From Korobacter sp963758505 (GTDB lineage Bacteria > Acidobacteriota > Terriglobia > Terriglobales > Acidobacteriaceae), in assembly GCA_963758505.1 (NCBI GenBank), contig CAVWVJ010000001.1, positions 2,108,001-2,172,000 of the forward strand: a DNA stretch of 64,000 nucleotides. Reading direction: 5' to 3'. Shown in pieces: positions 42,794 through 52,342 of the stretch (positions are counted from its first letter, which is position 1; each line of letters starts with the position of its first letter). Below the pieces are notes generated by a model. It saw nothing but the letters and a program-made list of their open reading frames with translations. It searched no databases and had not been told where the DNA came from. Both the position numbers and the translations under genes were made by a program.

Positions 42794-44137
42794 TTACGGT
42801 AAATGCTGATGCAGTCCCGGCAGGGTCTTCATGATGTCGTTGTAGATGACCACTGCGGCAAAGAGCATGAGGAATACGAAGGCCACCTGGTAGGCGCGCT
42901 CCTTGATGCGCATGCTGATGTCACGGCGCATGAGACCTTCGATCAGCAGCATCAGGATCATGCCACCGTCAAGAATCGGGATTGGGAACAGGTTGAAGAT
43001 TCCCAGTTGCAGGCTGATGATCGCCATCAGCGTCATGAGCGGCGTCCAACCCGGCTGCCTTGCGGCTTCACCCGACGCCTGCGCGATACCGATCGGGCTC
43101 GACATGGTTTTGATCGACACCTGCTTGCGCACCAGCTTGCGGACCAGGTCGATCACCAGCGACGAATAGCGCCTGTTCTCTGCGAGAGAGGTGCGAAGCG
43201 CCTTGCCAAAGGGCAGTTTGGTATCGATGATCTTCGGTTCCGATGCCATGCCGATGCGGTAGTGGCTCTCGCCATTGTCGTTTTTCAGTACCGGCGTGAT
43301 GCGAATCTGCTCTGGCTTGCCCTCGTGCAGGACGGTGAGCTCGACCGGCTGGTCCTTCGTCTTCTGCAGCATGTCGATCATCGCTTTGGTCGAGCGGATC
43401 GCTGTTCCGTTCACTGCGGTGATGATATCGCCGACCTGGATACCCGACTTTATGGCCGGCATGTCTGGCTCAAGAGCGGTCACAATATTGGATTCTTCCG
43501 GGATCCATCCCGGGTCGCTCGCCTGCTCGTCGGCATTCTTCTCCGGGGTCACCGAGGTCGGAATCACCTGGCTTCCACGCAGGATTTCGAGCCGAACCGG
43601 GGTGCCGGGGCTCACCATCGTCTTCAACCGAACGTCTTCCCACGTCGGGTTCTCGGTGCCGTCAATGCGTACGATGAGATCGCCCGTCTTGATTCCGGCG
43701 GCCGCCGCCGGCGTGTTCGGAACGACGTAGCCGATCGTCGCCTTCTGATCCAGGTAGGCCGGCCGTTCGTAGTGCACCATGAAGACAACCGTGAGCAGTC
43801 CGATCGCCAGCCCGATGTTCATCACCGGACCGGCCAGCGCGATGATGAGCCGCTGCCAGCGCGGATGCGACATAAACTCGTCCGGCGAGCCCGTATGGCT
43901 ATCCATTGGAGTCTCGCCCGTCATCTTCACGTAACCGCCGAAAGGCAGCGCGCTGATGCGGTAATCGGTCTCGCCGCGACGGAATCCGACCAGCCGCTTG
44001 CCGAAGCCGAGCGAAAACGTCTCAACACGAACCCCGAACAGCTTTGCAGCTGCAAAATGGCCGAATTCGTGAACGAGAATGAGTACCCCGAGCACAAATA
44101 CGACCGAAACGAGCGCGATTAAAAAGCCTTCCATCAA
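42794..44137 (-). CDS. rseP: Site-2 protease RseP (RIP metalloprotease)
   Basis: A 447-aa intramembrane zinc protease. HEFGH zinc motif at residues 23-27 in the first helix, two PDZ-like domains (PNTPAAAAGIKTGDLIVRID and MPAIKSGIQVGDIITAVNG), and the conserved LDGG in PIPILDGGMILMLLIEGL. RseP cuts anti-sigma factors and signal-peptide remnants. It follows dxr by 18 bases, the usual arrangement in many bacteria. Confidence 0.95.
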   Translation of the reverse strand: MMEGFLIALVSVVFVLGVLILVHEFGHFAAAKLFGVRVETFSLGFGKRLVGFRRGETDYRISALPFGGYVKMTGETPMDSHTGSPDEFMSHPRWQRLIIALAGPVMNIGLAIGLLTVVFMVHYERPAYLDQKATIGYVVPNTPAAAAGIKTGDLIVRIDGTENPTWEDVRLKTMVSPGTPVRLEILRGSQVIPTSVTPEKNADEQASDPGWIPEESNIVTALEPDMPAIKSGIQVGDIITAVNGTAIRSTKAMIDMLQKTKDQPVELTVLHEGKPEQIRITPVLKNDNGESHYRIGMASEPKIIDTKLPFGKALRTSLAENRRYSSLVIDLVRKLVRKQVSIKTMSSPIGIAQASGEAARQPGWTPLMTLMAIISLQLGIFNLFPIPILDGGMILMLLIEGLMRRDISMRIKERAYQVAFVFLMLFAAVVIYNDIMKTLPGLHQHLP

Positions 44138-44155
44138 CCCTCTATCAACATGAAC

Positions 44156-45346
44156 TCAAGGTCGGCTGCCCGCGACGTGAGTACGAAGTCCCTGGATGCG
44201 ATCGCGGGCCAGGTCCCGAGCCGCCTCATCGGCGGAAAGTACCTCTTCTATAGATTCCAGATGTCGCAGCGGCGTTTCATGAATTACGTGCCGAATTGTA
44301 GCTGGAATCTCGTTAAATCCTATCCCACCTTCGAGAAAAGCCGCTACCGCAACTTCATCGGCGGCATTCAGGGCAATACTCTTGGTGCCACCCTTTTCGG
44401 CGGCTTCATAGGCCAGCGTAAGGCAGGGAAACTTGCTGAAATCCGGGGGATGAAAGTCCAGGTGCTTCAGTTCGAGCACGGGAAACCTGAGGTTAGACGG
44501 TACCCGGTCGGGATAGGTCATCGCGTAAAGGATCGGCAGGCGCATATCGGTTACCGATAGCTGCGCCAGCAGGGACCCATCGACGAATTCGACCATCGAG
44601 TGGATGGTGCTCTGGGGGTGAACGATGACCTCGACCCGGCTGGGCGGCAGGTCGAAGAGGCGGCAGGCTTCGATGACCTCGAAACCCTTGTTCATCAGCG
44701 TCGCCGAGTCGATCGTGATACGTCGTCCCATCTTCCACGTGGGGTGATTTAAGGCCTGCTCAACGGTGATGCGGTCGAACTCTTCGCGCGGGGTGTGCAG
44801 GAACGGGCCACCCGAGGCGGTAAGCCAGACCTTTTCGACCTCGTGCAGGCGCCCGCCGCGCATAGCCTGGTGAATCGCGTTGTGCTCGCTGTCGATCGGA
44901 AGGATTGGTTTGCCCTGCTTGCGGGCCGCGGCGGTAATCAGCTCGCCGGCGGCGACCATCGTCTCCTTATTGGCGAGGCCGATCGACTTTCCTGCCTTCA
45001 CGGCTTCGTAGGTCGCTTTGAGGCCACCGACGCCAACGATGGCGCTCACGACGAAGTCCACTTCATCGAGGGTGGCGGCTTCCACCGTGCCTTCGGTGCC
45101 GAAGACCACTTTGACGCCCTTGGCTCCCGCTTGCGACAGCCGCTGCTTCAGGCTTCCAGCGGCTTCCTCGGTGGCGACGGAGACCAGCTTCGGGTGCCAG
45201 CGGAGGGTCTGCTCCGTGACCAGGTCGAGGTTATTTCCGGCAGCGAGGGAGACCACCTCAAACAGCTCTGGATAGGCTTCGACGATCTTGAGGGTGCTCG
45301 TGCCAATGGAGCCGGTCGAGCCAAGGATGGCGATGCGTTTCATCAA
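44156..45346 (-). CDS. dxr: 1-deoxy-D-xylulose 5-phosphate reductoisomerase
   Basis: A 396-aa Dxr, second step of the MEP pathway. NADPH site AILGSTGSIGTSTL, then GLANKETMVAAGE, PIDSEHNAIHQ (metal Asp and Glu) and HPTWKMGRRITIDSATLMNK are diagnostic. The first or second Met may be the start. It lies downstream of cdsA but is cut off from it by the 1.2-kb repeat island. Confidence 0.95.
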   Translation of the reverse strand: MMKRIAILGSTGSIGTSTLKIVEAYPELFEVVSLAAGNNLDLVTEQTLRWHPKLVSVATEEAAGSLKQRLSQAGAKGVKVVFGTEGTVEAATLDEVDFVVSAIVGVGGLKATYEAVKAGKSIGLANKETMVAAGELITAAARKQGKPILPIDSEHNAIHQAMRGGRLHEVEKVWLTASGGPFLHTPREEFDRITVEQALNHPTWKMGRRITIDSATLMNKGFEVIEACRLFDLPPSRVEVIVHPQSTIHSMVEFVDGSLLAQLSVTDMRLPILYAMTYPDRVPSNLRFPVLELKHLDFHPPDFSKFPCLTLAYEAAEKGGTKSIALNAADEVAVAAFLEGGIGFNEIPATIRHVIHETPLRHLESIEEVLSADEAARDLARDRIQGLRTHVAGSRP

Positions 45347-45446
45347 GGGAATGTATAGGATACCGCAGCTCTCGGGCGGAAGGAAATATCACCTAGGGAG
45401 GTGAACCAGCTCAGTAGCTGCTCCAATGCTACGAAGGAGGTTCGTA

Positions 45447-45560
45447 ATGCACCGACACTTCCCTGTCCGCCCCAACCTCGAACAATTGAACCATCAAGCG
45501 AAGGAGCTCTGCGCGCGATTCACAGCGGCGATCGGGCAGCGATCTCCGTAGGTTCGGGCC
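45447..45560 (+). pseudogene. N-terminal remnant of an ankyrin-type gene
   Basis: After a good AAGGAGG site the frame reads MHRHFPVRPNLEQLNHQAKE, a start typical of acidobacterial ankyrin-repeat proteins. One base is missing after GAGCTC near 45508, after which the expected LRAIHSGDRAAIS continues in another frame. The sequence then ends at the first REP copy (45571). It is a truncated, frameshifted remnant. Confidence 0.55.
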
Positions 45561-45570
45561 CCGCAGTGAT

Positions 45571-45745
45571 GTGGGTGCCCCACCCTTCTCGCGAAGCGAG
45601 AGGGTGGGTCGCAACGATGCCTGCACCACCAAATTCACCTGAATCTGAGGGCCTGCCCTCCCCCCAAGGATGGATGGGTCGCAACATAATCCGAAACCAC
45701 ATCGCTCCTCCCACCCTCTCCTGCGGAGAAGGGTGGGGCACCCAC
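45571..45745. repeat. REPIN: two inverted REP hairpins downstream of RAYT
   Basis: REP copy at 45571-45615 (stem CCCACCCTTCTCGC, loop GAA, GCGAGAGGGTGGG, tail TCGCAAC) and a copy in reverse orientation at 45710-45745 (CCCACCCTCTCC / GGAGAAGGGTGGGG, then CACCCAC). A degenerate half-copy (GGATGGATGGGTCGCAAC) lies at 45668-45685. The outer GTGGGTGCC / GGCACCCAC ends mirror each other. Confidence 0.85.
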
Positions 45746-45750
45746 AGTCT

Positions 45751-46293
45751 TTACTCTCCAAACGTCTGTCTAAGGCAGGTCTTCACCATCGGTAGGATCC
45801 CCATCTTCTCCCGTTTCCTTCCCGTCCAGTGCGACTCGATCTCGACGGTCCCTTCCTCTCCCGTCAGGTAATGGCGATAACTGCTCCATTGCCAGAGCTC
45901 CGGAGAAGAAACCAGTCCCCGTTTCACGGGGTTCCTATGGATATATCGAAGCTTCTCGACATGCTTTTTATGGGTGTGAACGTTGAAGTCGTAGTAGCGC
46001 GGCAGCCACAGCCGAACCTCCCACTGGAGTCGCTTCGCGACCTCCTGTTTCATCATCTGGATCGCAAGAGAGAGACGTGCACGTTCCGGCTCGCTCAACA
46101 GCAGGTGCACGTGCTCGGGCATCACTACGTATCCGAACACGTAGAAGCCATACCATCGCCGGCATCGTTCCAGTTCTTCCTCGAAGACATCTCGCGAAAC
46201 GGGCGAGCGCAGCAGCGGCCGGCGGTTGGAACAGCTGAACGTGAGGAAGTGCGAGTCTTTGGTTTCCTGATAGCGCTTCGGGTGCGTAGACAC
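45751..46293 (-). CDS. rayT: REP-associated tyrosine transposase (RAYT)
   Basis: About 180 aa from a GTG at 46293: STHPKRYQETKDSHFLTFSC is the usual RAYT beginning. The HUH nuclease motif is MPEHVHLLLSEPE (His61, His63). The catalytic Tyr is in LPRYYDFNVHTHKK (Tyr100 or 101), followed by LRYIHRNPVKRGLV and WQWSSYRHY, all diagnostic. Longer frames upstream run into REP sequence and are not needed. RAYTs are domesticated IS200-like enzymes that mobilise or maintain REP/REPIN elements. REP copies lie directly on both sides. Confidence 0.9.
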   Translation of the reverse strand: MSTHPKRYQETKDSHFLTFSCSNRRPLLRSPVSRDVFEEELERCRRWYGFYVFGYVVMPEHVHLLLSEPERARLSLAIQMMKQEVAKRLQWEVRLWLPRYYDFNVHTHKKHVEKLRYIHRNPVKRGLVSSPELWQWSSYRHYLTGEEGTVEIESHWTGRKREKMGILPMVKTCLRQTFGE

Positions 46294-46379
46294 GATCCAG
46301 ACTACCTTCAGAACAGGTGAGCATTCCGTGAGCGAGACGTCCCACAACCGTGGGATGCCAGCGTGTCGTCCCCAATATT

Positions 46380-46567
46380 GTGGGTGCCCCATCCTTCTCG
46401 CGAAGCGAGAGGATGGGTCGCAACGGTGCCTGCACCGCCAATCTCACACAACCACGAGTCTGTACGCCCCATCCTTCTCGCAAAAGCGAGAGGATGGGGC
46501 GCAATACAATCGGAACTTTCGAAAATGTTCCCACCCTCTCGCTTCGCGAGAAGGATGGGGCACCCAC
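46380..46567. repeat. Three REP hairpins upstream of RAYT
   Basis: Copies at 46380-46425 (forward, loop GAA, tail TCGCAAC), 46465-46504 (loop AAA, tail GCGCAA) and 46530-46567 (reverse orientation, ending GGGGCACCCAC). The first and last form an inverted pair, as in the other REPIN; the middle one is extra. Substitutions in the stems are compensated (CCATCC with GGATGG, CCACCC with GGGTGG), which suggests selection for the hairpin. Confidence 0.85.
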
Positions 46568-46568
46568 A

Positions 46569-47471
<903 letters not shown>

Positions 47472-47474
47472 CGC

Positions 47475-48272
47475 TCAGGCGCTATGCACGGGAGTGGGAT
47501 GGATAGCCTGGATGCCGCCGAAGCGGCGTTCGCGTTTTTGAAATTCCGCAATCGACTCCAGCAGCTTGACTCCGTTGAAATCGGGCCACAGGGTTTCGGT
47601 CACGAAGATCTCGGAGTACGCCGCCTGCCACAGGAGGAAGTTGCTCAAGCGCATCTCGCCGCTGGTCCGGATGAGCAAATCGAGTTCCGGCAGGTGGCTG
47701 GTATAGAGATGCTGATCGATCGCATCTTCGTCGATGTCAAGATGACCGCCATTGCGACGCGCATGATCGACGATCGACTTCACCGCATCGACGATCTCCG
47801 AGCGTCCTCCGTAGTTGATGGCAAAGGTGAGGATCAGGCCGGTATTGTTGGCCGTCTCATCGATCGCCCAATCCATGCGCTCCTGCACGTCGGCAGGTAA
47901 CTCGCGCCAGCGCCCGATGAACTGTACCCGGACGTTGTGTTCCTGGAAGGCGGGCATCTCGATCTTCAGGTACCGGCGCAAAAGTCCCATGAGGAAAGAT
48001 GTTTCGCCCTTCGGGCGCCGCAGCCAGTTTTCGACCGAGAAGGCATAGAGCGTCAGGGCAGGCAGGCCGATCCGCGAGGCGCATTGCACCGTATTGCGGA
48101 CGGCGAAGACCCCGGAGCGGTGCCCGGCGATACGCGGCAAATGGCGGCGTTTGGCCCACCGGCCATTGCCGTCCATGATGATCGCGATGTGCTGGGGAAT
48201 CCTCGCGGGATCGAGCCGGGAGAAAAGCTCTGCTTCCTTGTGGCTCAAACCTGCAGGAAGGGATGCTCGCAC
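47475..48272 (-). CDS. uppS: Undecaprenyl diphosphate synthase (isoprenyl transferase)
   Basis: About 265 aa from a GTG at 48272, which has GCGAGG upstream and gives MRASLPAGLSHKEAELFSRL. The catalytic Asp is in IAIIMDGNGRWAKRR; AFSVENWLRRP, RTSGEMRLSNFLLWQ and AAYSE complete the family motifs. The enzyme makes the C55 lipid carrier for peptidoglycan. The frame extends to an ATG at 48356 but that part is unlike the family. First gene of the cluster uppS-cdsA. Confidence 0.93.
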   Translation of the reverse strand: MRASLPAGLSHKEAELFSRLDPARIPQHIAIIMDGNGRWAKRRHLPRIAGHRSGVFAVRNTVQCASRIGLPALTLYAFSVENWLRRPKGETSFLMGLLRRYLKIEMPAFQEHNVRVQFIGRWRELPADVQERMDWAIDETANNTGLILTFAINYGGRSEIVDAVKSIVDHARRNGGHLDIDEDAIDQHLYTSHLPELDLLIRTSGEMRLSNFLLWQAAYSEIFVTETLWPDFNGVKLLESIAEFQKRERRFGGIQAIHPTPVHSA

Positions 48273-48452
48273 GCCTACCTCGCAGAAAACATTGACGCTA
48301 CCACAGCGTAATCCAAGATGCAAAGAAGCGCAGTGACCTTTCGGGTGACGTTCCATTCATGTTCCGGAACAAGAGAAACCAGCAAGTCCGTATAATGAGA
48401 ATCGAACCTGACGCAACGAACGTTTTGCGCGTTCGTCCATACTAAGTACCGA

Positions 48453-48782
48453 ATGCAGAGATTCCTGCTAACCCGTTCTTCGCGGCTGCGCTCCTCGTTT
48501 GCGCTGCTCTGCATGCTCGCCGTGCTCGTGGTGAGCGGCGTGCAGGTAGCGCACTGGGATGGGGAAAGCGGCGCCAGCCACACGCTGGCGAAGACGGCGC
48601 GAAACAATGACGGGCTCTGCCCTATCTGTTACTCGGTGCCGGTGGGTCATGGCGCCGCTCCGGCAGCCATCGTTCCCGTTCGCATGGAGAGCAGTTGCGC
48701 CATCGAAACCGTCGCCTCCGAGAGCGCGGGGATCCAACCTGAGTTCCACCTCCACATCCGTCCTCCACCCAGCCTGGCGTAA
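48453..48782 (+). CDS. Small exported Cys/His protein upstream of TonB receptor
   Basis: A 109-aa protein with a hydrophobic export segment (about residues 15-32, ALLCMLAVLVVSGVQV), a CPIC pair in NDGLCPICYSVPVGHG and a His-rich end (EFHLHIRPPPSLA). The layout recalls DUF2946-type proteins that often accompany copper or other metal uptake genes. It lies 44 bases before the TonB-dependent receptor on the same strand. A metal-related role is inferred from residues and position only. Confidence 0.65.
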   Translation: MQRFLLTRSSRLRSSFALLCMLAVLVVSGVQVAHWDGESGASHTLAKTARNNDGLCPICYSVPVGHGAAPAAIVPVRMESSCAIETVASESAGIQPEFHLHIRPPPSLA

Positions 48783-48826
48783 GCAACCGGCTTGGTTCCA
48801 ACAACATTTGGTGGAGGATCACGACT

Positions 48827-51392
48827 ATGCGTTTCCGCGCATTTCGCTTTGCTTTTATTCTGCTTTTATTGTCCGCAACGTCTTTCCTATTCGCAGGCCT
48901 CGATGAGGGCTCCGATCCGCAAGCGGGCAGCGGGAATACCGGTTCGATCCAGGGCAGCGTCACCGATCCGACTGGCGCCGTCATACCGAATGCAACCGTC
49001 ACCATCAAGAATCCGGTGACCGGCTTTACCGCGACCACCAAGACCGGCAATGATGGCAACTACACCTTCCGGAATGTTCCGTTCAACAACTACCACGTAA
49101 CCGGCGCCGCGAAAGGGTTCACCACTGCCACCGCTGACACCCAGGTGCGGTCGAATGTCCCGGTAGCGCTGAATCTCACCATGCAGATCGCCACCGCGGC
49201 GACGACCGTCGACGTGCAAGCCGAGGCTGGCGACATGGTGGAAACGAATCCCGTCGAACACACCGATGTGGACCGCGGGCTCATCGACAAGCTGCCGGTG
49301 GAATCTTCCTCGTCGCAATTGAGCTCGGTCATCACACTTTCCACCCCGGGCATCACCGCCGATTCGAATGGCCAGTTCCATCCGCTCGGGGAACACGCGG
49401 ATACTTCGTTCTCACTGGATAACCAGTCGATGACCGACCAGCAGAGCAAGATCTTTTCGAACCAAATCTCGACGGATGCGATCCAGTCGATGGAGGTGAT
49501 CGAGGGCGTGGCTCCGGCGGAGTTCGGCGACAAAACATCGCTGGTGGTGCGGGTGGCGACACGGTCGGGGCTCGGCGTCCATCAGCCAACCGGATCCCTC
49601 TCCACTTCGTATGGCTCGTTTGGCACCAGCAATGTGGCCTTCGACATCCTGCAAGGCACCGACAAGATCGGCAATTTCTTTTCGATCTCCGGCATGGATA
49701 GCGGACGCTTTCTCGATACTCCGGAGTTCATGCCGATCCATGCGCACGGGAATTCCGAGACCGCCTTCGACCGCTTCGACTGGCAGGCGGAGACCGCGGA
49801 CGTGCTGCACATGAACCTGAGCTATACCCGCTCGTGGTTCCAGATCCCGAACACCTATCAGCAGGAGTATTTGCAACCGATGCCGCAGGATCAGCGCCAG
49901 CAGATTCGCAGCCTCAACGTCTCGCCGGGCTGGACCCACACCTTCAACAACAACACGCTTGATACCACCACCGCGTGGTTCCGGCAGGACCAGGTGGGCT
50001 ACTACCCGAGCGATGACATCTTTGCCGACAGCCCGGCCACCATCGCCGAGTCGCGTCGATTGACGAACGCGGGCATCAAGTCGGATCTCTCGTACGTGAA
50101 GGGTATCCAGAATCTCAAGGCCGGGGTGCAGTTCCAGCACACGTTGCTGGGAGAGAGCTTCGACTTCGGCATCACCGATCCGACGTTTAACGATCCGGGA
50201 ACCTTCGATTACAACCCCGGCTTGCTGCCGTACGATCTCACGCGTGGAGGCAGGCTCTTCGTATTCAACGGGCATGCCGATATCCGCGAAGAGTCGATCT
50301 ACGTGCAGGATGCGCTGACCATCAAGAACTGGACGCTGAACCTCGGCGTGCGCGGCGATAACTATGACGGCATCTCGCAAGGCCGCTTGCTTCAACCGCG
50401 GCTTGGGCGCTGCTTACAACATCAAGAAGACGAACACCGTGTTGCGCGCTTCGTTCGGCCGCTTCTTCGAGACCCCGTACAACGAGAACCTGGTCCTCAG
50501 CAGCTCGACAGGGCCGGGCGGACTGGCCGCGAACGGGCTTGCCGGCAACGGAGCTGTGCCGATCCAGCCCGGGCATCGCACGCAGTACAACGTCGGACTC
50601 GAACAGGCGGCAGGACGGTGGGCCGCCATCGATCTCGAATATTTCTGGAAGTACACCCAGAACGATTTCGATTTCGACACGCTGTTCAATACCCCGCTGA
50701 CCTTCCCCATCGAGTGGAAGCAGTCGAAGATCGACGGATTCTCCGGACGAGTGACCTTCCCCACGTATCACGGCTTCACCGCCTACACCGTGCTTAGCCA
50801 CTCGCGGGCAAGGTTCTTCCCTCCGGAGGTGGGCGGCATCATCTTCAATTCGCCGCTGAATACCTCGCCGTTCCGCATCGATCACGACCAGGCGTTCGGG
50901 TCCTCGACCAATCTGCAATATCAGCCGAAGAAGAACGCGCCGTGGATGTCATTCACCTGGCGCTTTGACAGCGGCGAGGTGGCGGGCGCGCTGACCAGCC
51001 TGGAAGACGCGCTGACCCTCAGCGGCAACCCGTACATCCTGGGCGATGAACAGGCCCAGATGGGATTAGCTTGCGGAGGAGTGGCCGCCACCCCGACGGC
51101 TCCGATCACTACATGCCCTGGCGGGCAGCTGAGCGCGACCCGCGTCCGGGTTCCGGCGCTTGGCACCTACAACGCCGATACCAATCCGTCGCGCATTGCG
51201 CCGCGCAACATCTTCGACCTGGGCTTGGGGTGGGACAACATCCTGCACCGCGACCGCTACAAAACGAGTTTGAATTTTACGGTGGCGAACCTCACGAATA
51301 CCGATTCGCTGTACAACTTCCTGTCCACCTTCAGCGGGACTCACTTCATCCCGCCACGAACGTACACGGCGCAACTCTCACTGCATTTCTAA
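48827..51392 (+). pseudogene. TonB-dependent receptor with carboxypeptidase-regulatory-like domain, one-base frameshift
   Basis: The first frame (48827 to about 50407) holds a signal peptide (FAFILLLLSATSFLFAG), a CarboxypepD_reg-like domain (GSIQGSVTDPTGAVIPNATV), a plug (QSMEVIEGVAPAEFGDKTSL) and the first barrel strands up to LLQPRLG. The barrel then continues in the next frame as AAYNIKKTNTVLRASFGRFF to RTYTAQLSLHF-stop at 51392. One extra G in GGG at 50405-50407 accounts for the shift. Restored length is about 854 aa with the C-terminal Phe of barrels. GGAGGA precedes the ATG. Either a real inactivating mutation, or a sequencing error in a homopolymer. Confidence 0.88.
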
Positions 51393-51411
51393 GAGCAATT
51401 TCCAATTGAAA

Positions 51412-51438
51412 AAAGCCGAGGCTGAGCCTCGGCTTTTC
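51412..51438. terminator. Bidirectional terminator
   Basis: AAAAGCCGAGGCTGAGCCTC followed by GGCTTTT: a 9-bp stem with A-run before and T-run after, between the convergent TonB receptor and XRE regulator genes. Confidence 0.85.
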
Positions 51439-51456
51439 GCGTTCTGGGGAGGGAAC

Positions 51457-51996
51457 CTAGGCTGTTCTTCTCGGCCGCATGGTGATATCGCGGATCTGGT
51501 TCAGAATGCTCGAGAGCTGCATGCCGTTCAATTTCTCGCAGAAAGGGTACAGTTCGGCGAGGAACGGATCGGCGGTCAGCTCGCGCAACTGCTCTTCCCG
51601 GCTCGGTTGGCCGCCCATGAGCAGTTCGGGGAGTGACACCTGGAGCGCGCGCGCCAGCCGCTCAAGGGAAGAAAGTGTGGGAGTTGCCTTCTCGTTTTCG
51701 ATCTTGGAGACGTAGGTCCGCGGCACTTCCATGCGCAAGGCAAGCTGCCGCTGGCTTAGACCGGCTCGTTGACGCAGGTTGCGGATCGATTGCGCAATGT
51801 GCAGCTGCGATTGCGACGACGTCGTGGGTACCGAAATGACCGGTTGCGGGGCAACGATCACGATCTCCGGTTCTTCCGGGTCGAGGGATGCGCGGCATTT
51901 ACGGCACAGGTTGTTATTGGTACGGAACTGGACGAGAGTGCATCTGTCGCATCGAACCACTTCCCTTGAGTCAACGGGTGCGAGCGTCGTGGCCAT
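51457..51996 (-). CDS. XRE-family regulator with N-terminal zinc ribbon
   Basis: About 179 aa from the ATG at 51996. Residues 15-35 carry two Cys pairs (CDRC and CRKC) of a zinc ribbon, then a linker, then a Cro/C1-type HTH (IRNLRQRAGLSQRQLALRME, VPRTYVSKIENEKATPTLSS) and a helical C-terminal part (LTADPFLAELYPF). The zinc-ribbon plus HTH_3 layout is common in Acidobacteriota. A 10-bp-spaced direct repeat upstream (52143-52159) may be its own operator. Confidence 0.85.
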   Translation of the reverse strand: MATTLAPVDSREVVRCDRCTLVQFRTNNNLCRKCRASLDPEEPEIVIVAPQPVISVPTTSSQSQLHIAQSIRNLRQRAGLSQRQLALRMEVPRTYVSKIENEKATPTLSSLERLARALQVSLPELLMGGQPSREEQLRELTADPFLAELYPFCEKLNGMQLSSILNQIRDITMRPRRTA

Positions 51997-52342
51997 CAGG
52001 TTGTGGAAGATGCCAGAGCAGGTAACATCTTCAGCCGCATACTTGTGGAAGTAAGTGGCTGCACACAATCTGAGGCATGCGCTTTTGTATGTCAAGACAG
52101 TTTTCGAAAAAGAACGGTGGAAAACCGAGAGACGTCGGCAGATATCGGACGTTATCGGATAAAACACGGAAAAACAGCAATGACTCGCGAAGAGGCGCGG
52201 GGTTAACTAACTAGATGCGGGCCTGATTGCAAAACTGCGAGCCCGGTGGTTTCGAAATAGCGCGATTCGAGAATTCCTGCCGTCCTCGTCGAGAAATGGA
52301 ACGACTTCAGGCAGAGACCTTCGTTTGTTACCATTTTTCACG
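51997..52342. other. Divergent intergenic region, about 345 bp, AT-richer
   Basis: Separates the XRE regulator (-) and the HD-domain gene (+). It is AT-richer than its neighbours in 52070-52200 and contains the direct repeat TATCGGA (52143-52149, 52153-52159). No supported gene. Confidence 0.45.
52143..52159. promoter_or_regulatory. Direct repeat TATCGGA-N3-TATCGGA, candidate operator
   Basis: Two identical heptamers start 10 bases apart, about one DNA turn, roughly 150 bases upstream of the XRE regulator start and 190 upstream of the HD gene. Operator function is a guess from position and spacing. Confidence 0.25.

Larger units (their letters stand above)
45571..46567. mobile_element. REPIN-RAYT island between cdsA and dxr
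   Basis: One single-domain Y1 transposase gene flanked on both sides by inverted pairs of the same REP hairpin. The right end touches the cdsA stop (one base gap) and the left end truncates an ankyrin gene remnant. The whole is about 1 kb and interrupts what is otherwise a usual uppS-cdsA-dxr-rseP order. Confidence 0.8.

Noticed and set aside
45571..46567. CRISPR array, because several similar palindromic repeats occur.
   Set aside because: Only five copies in two orientations, uneven spacing, no cas genes, and a RAYT gene explains them.
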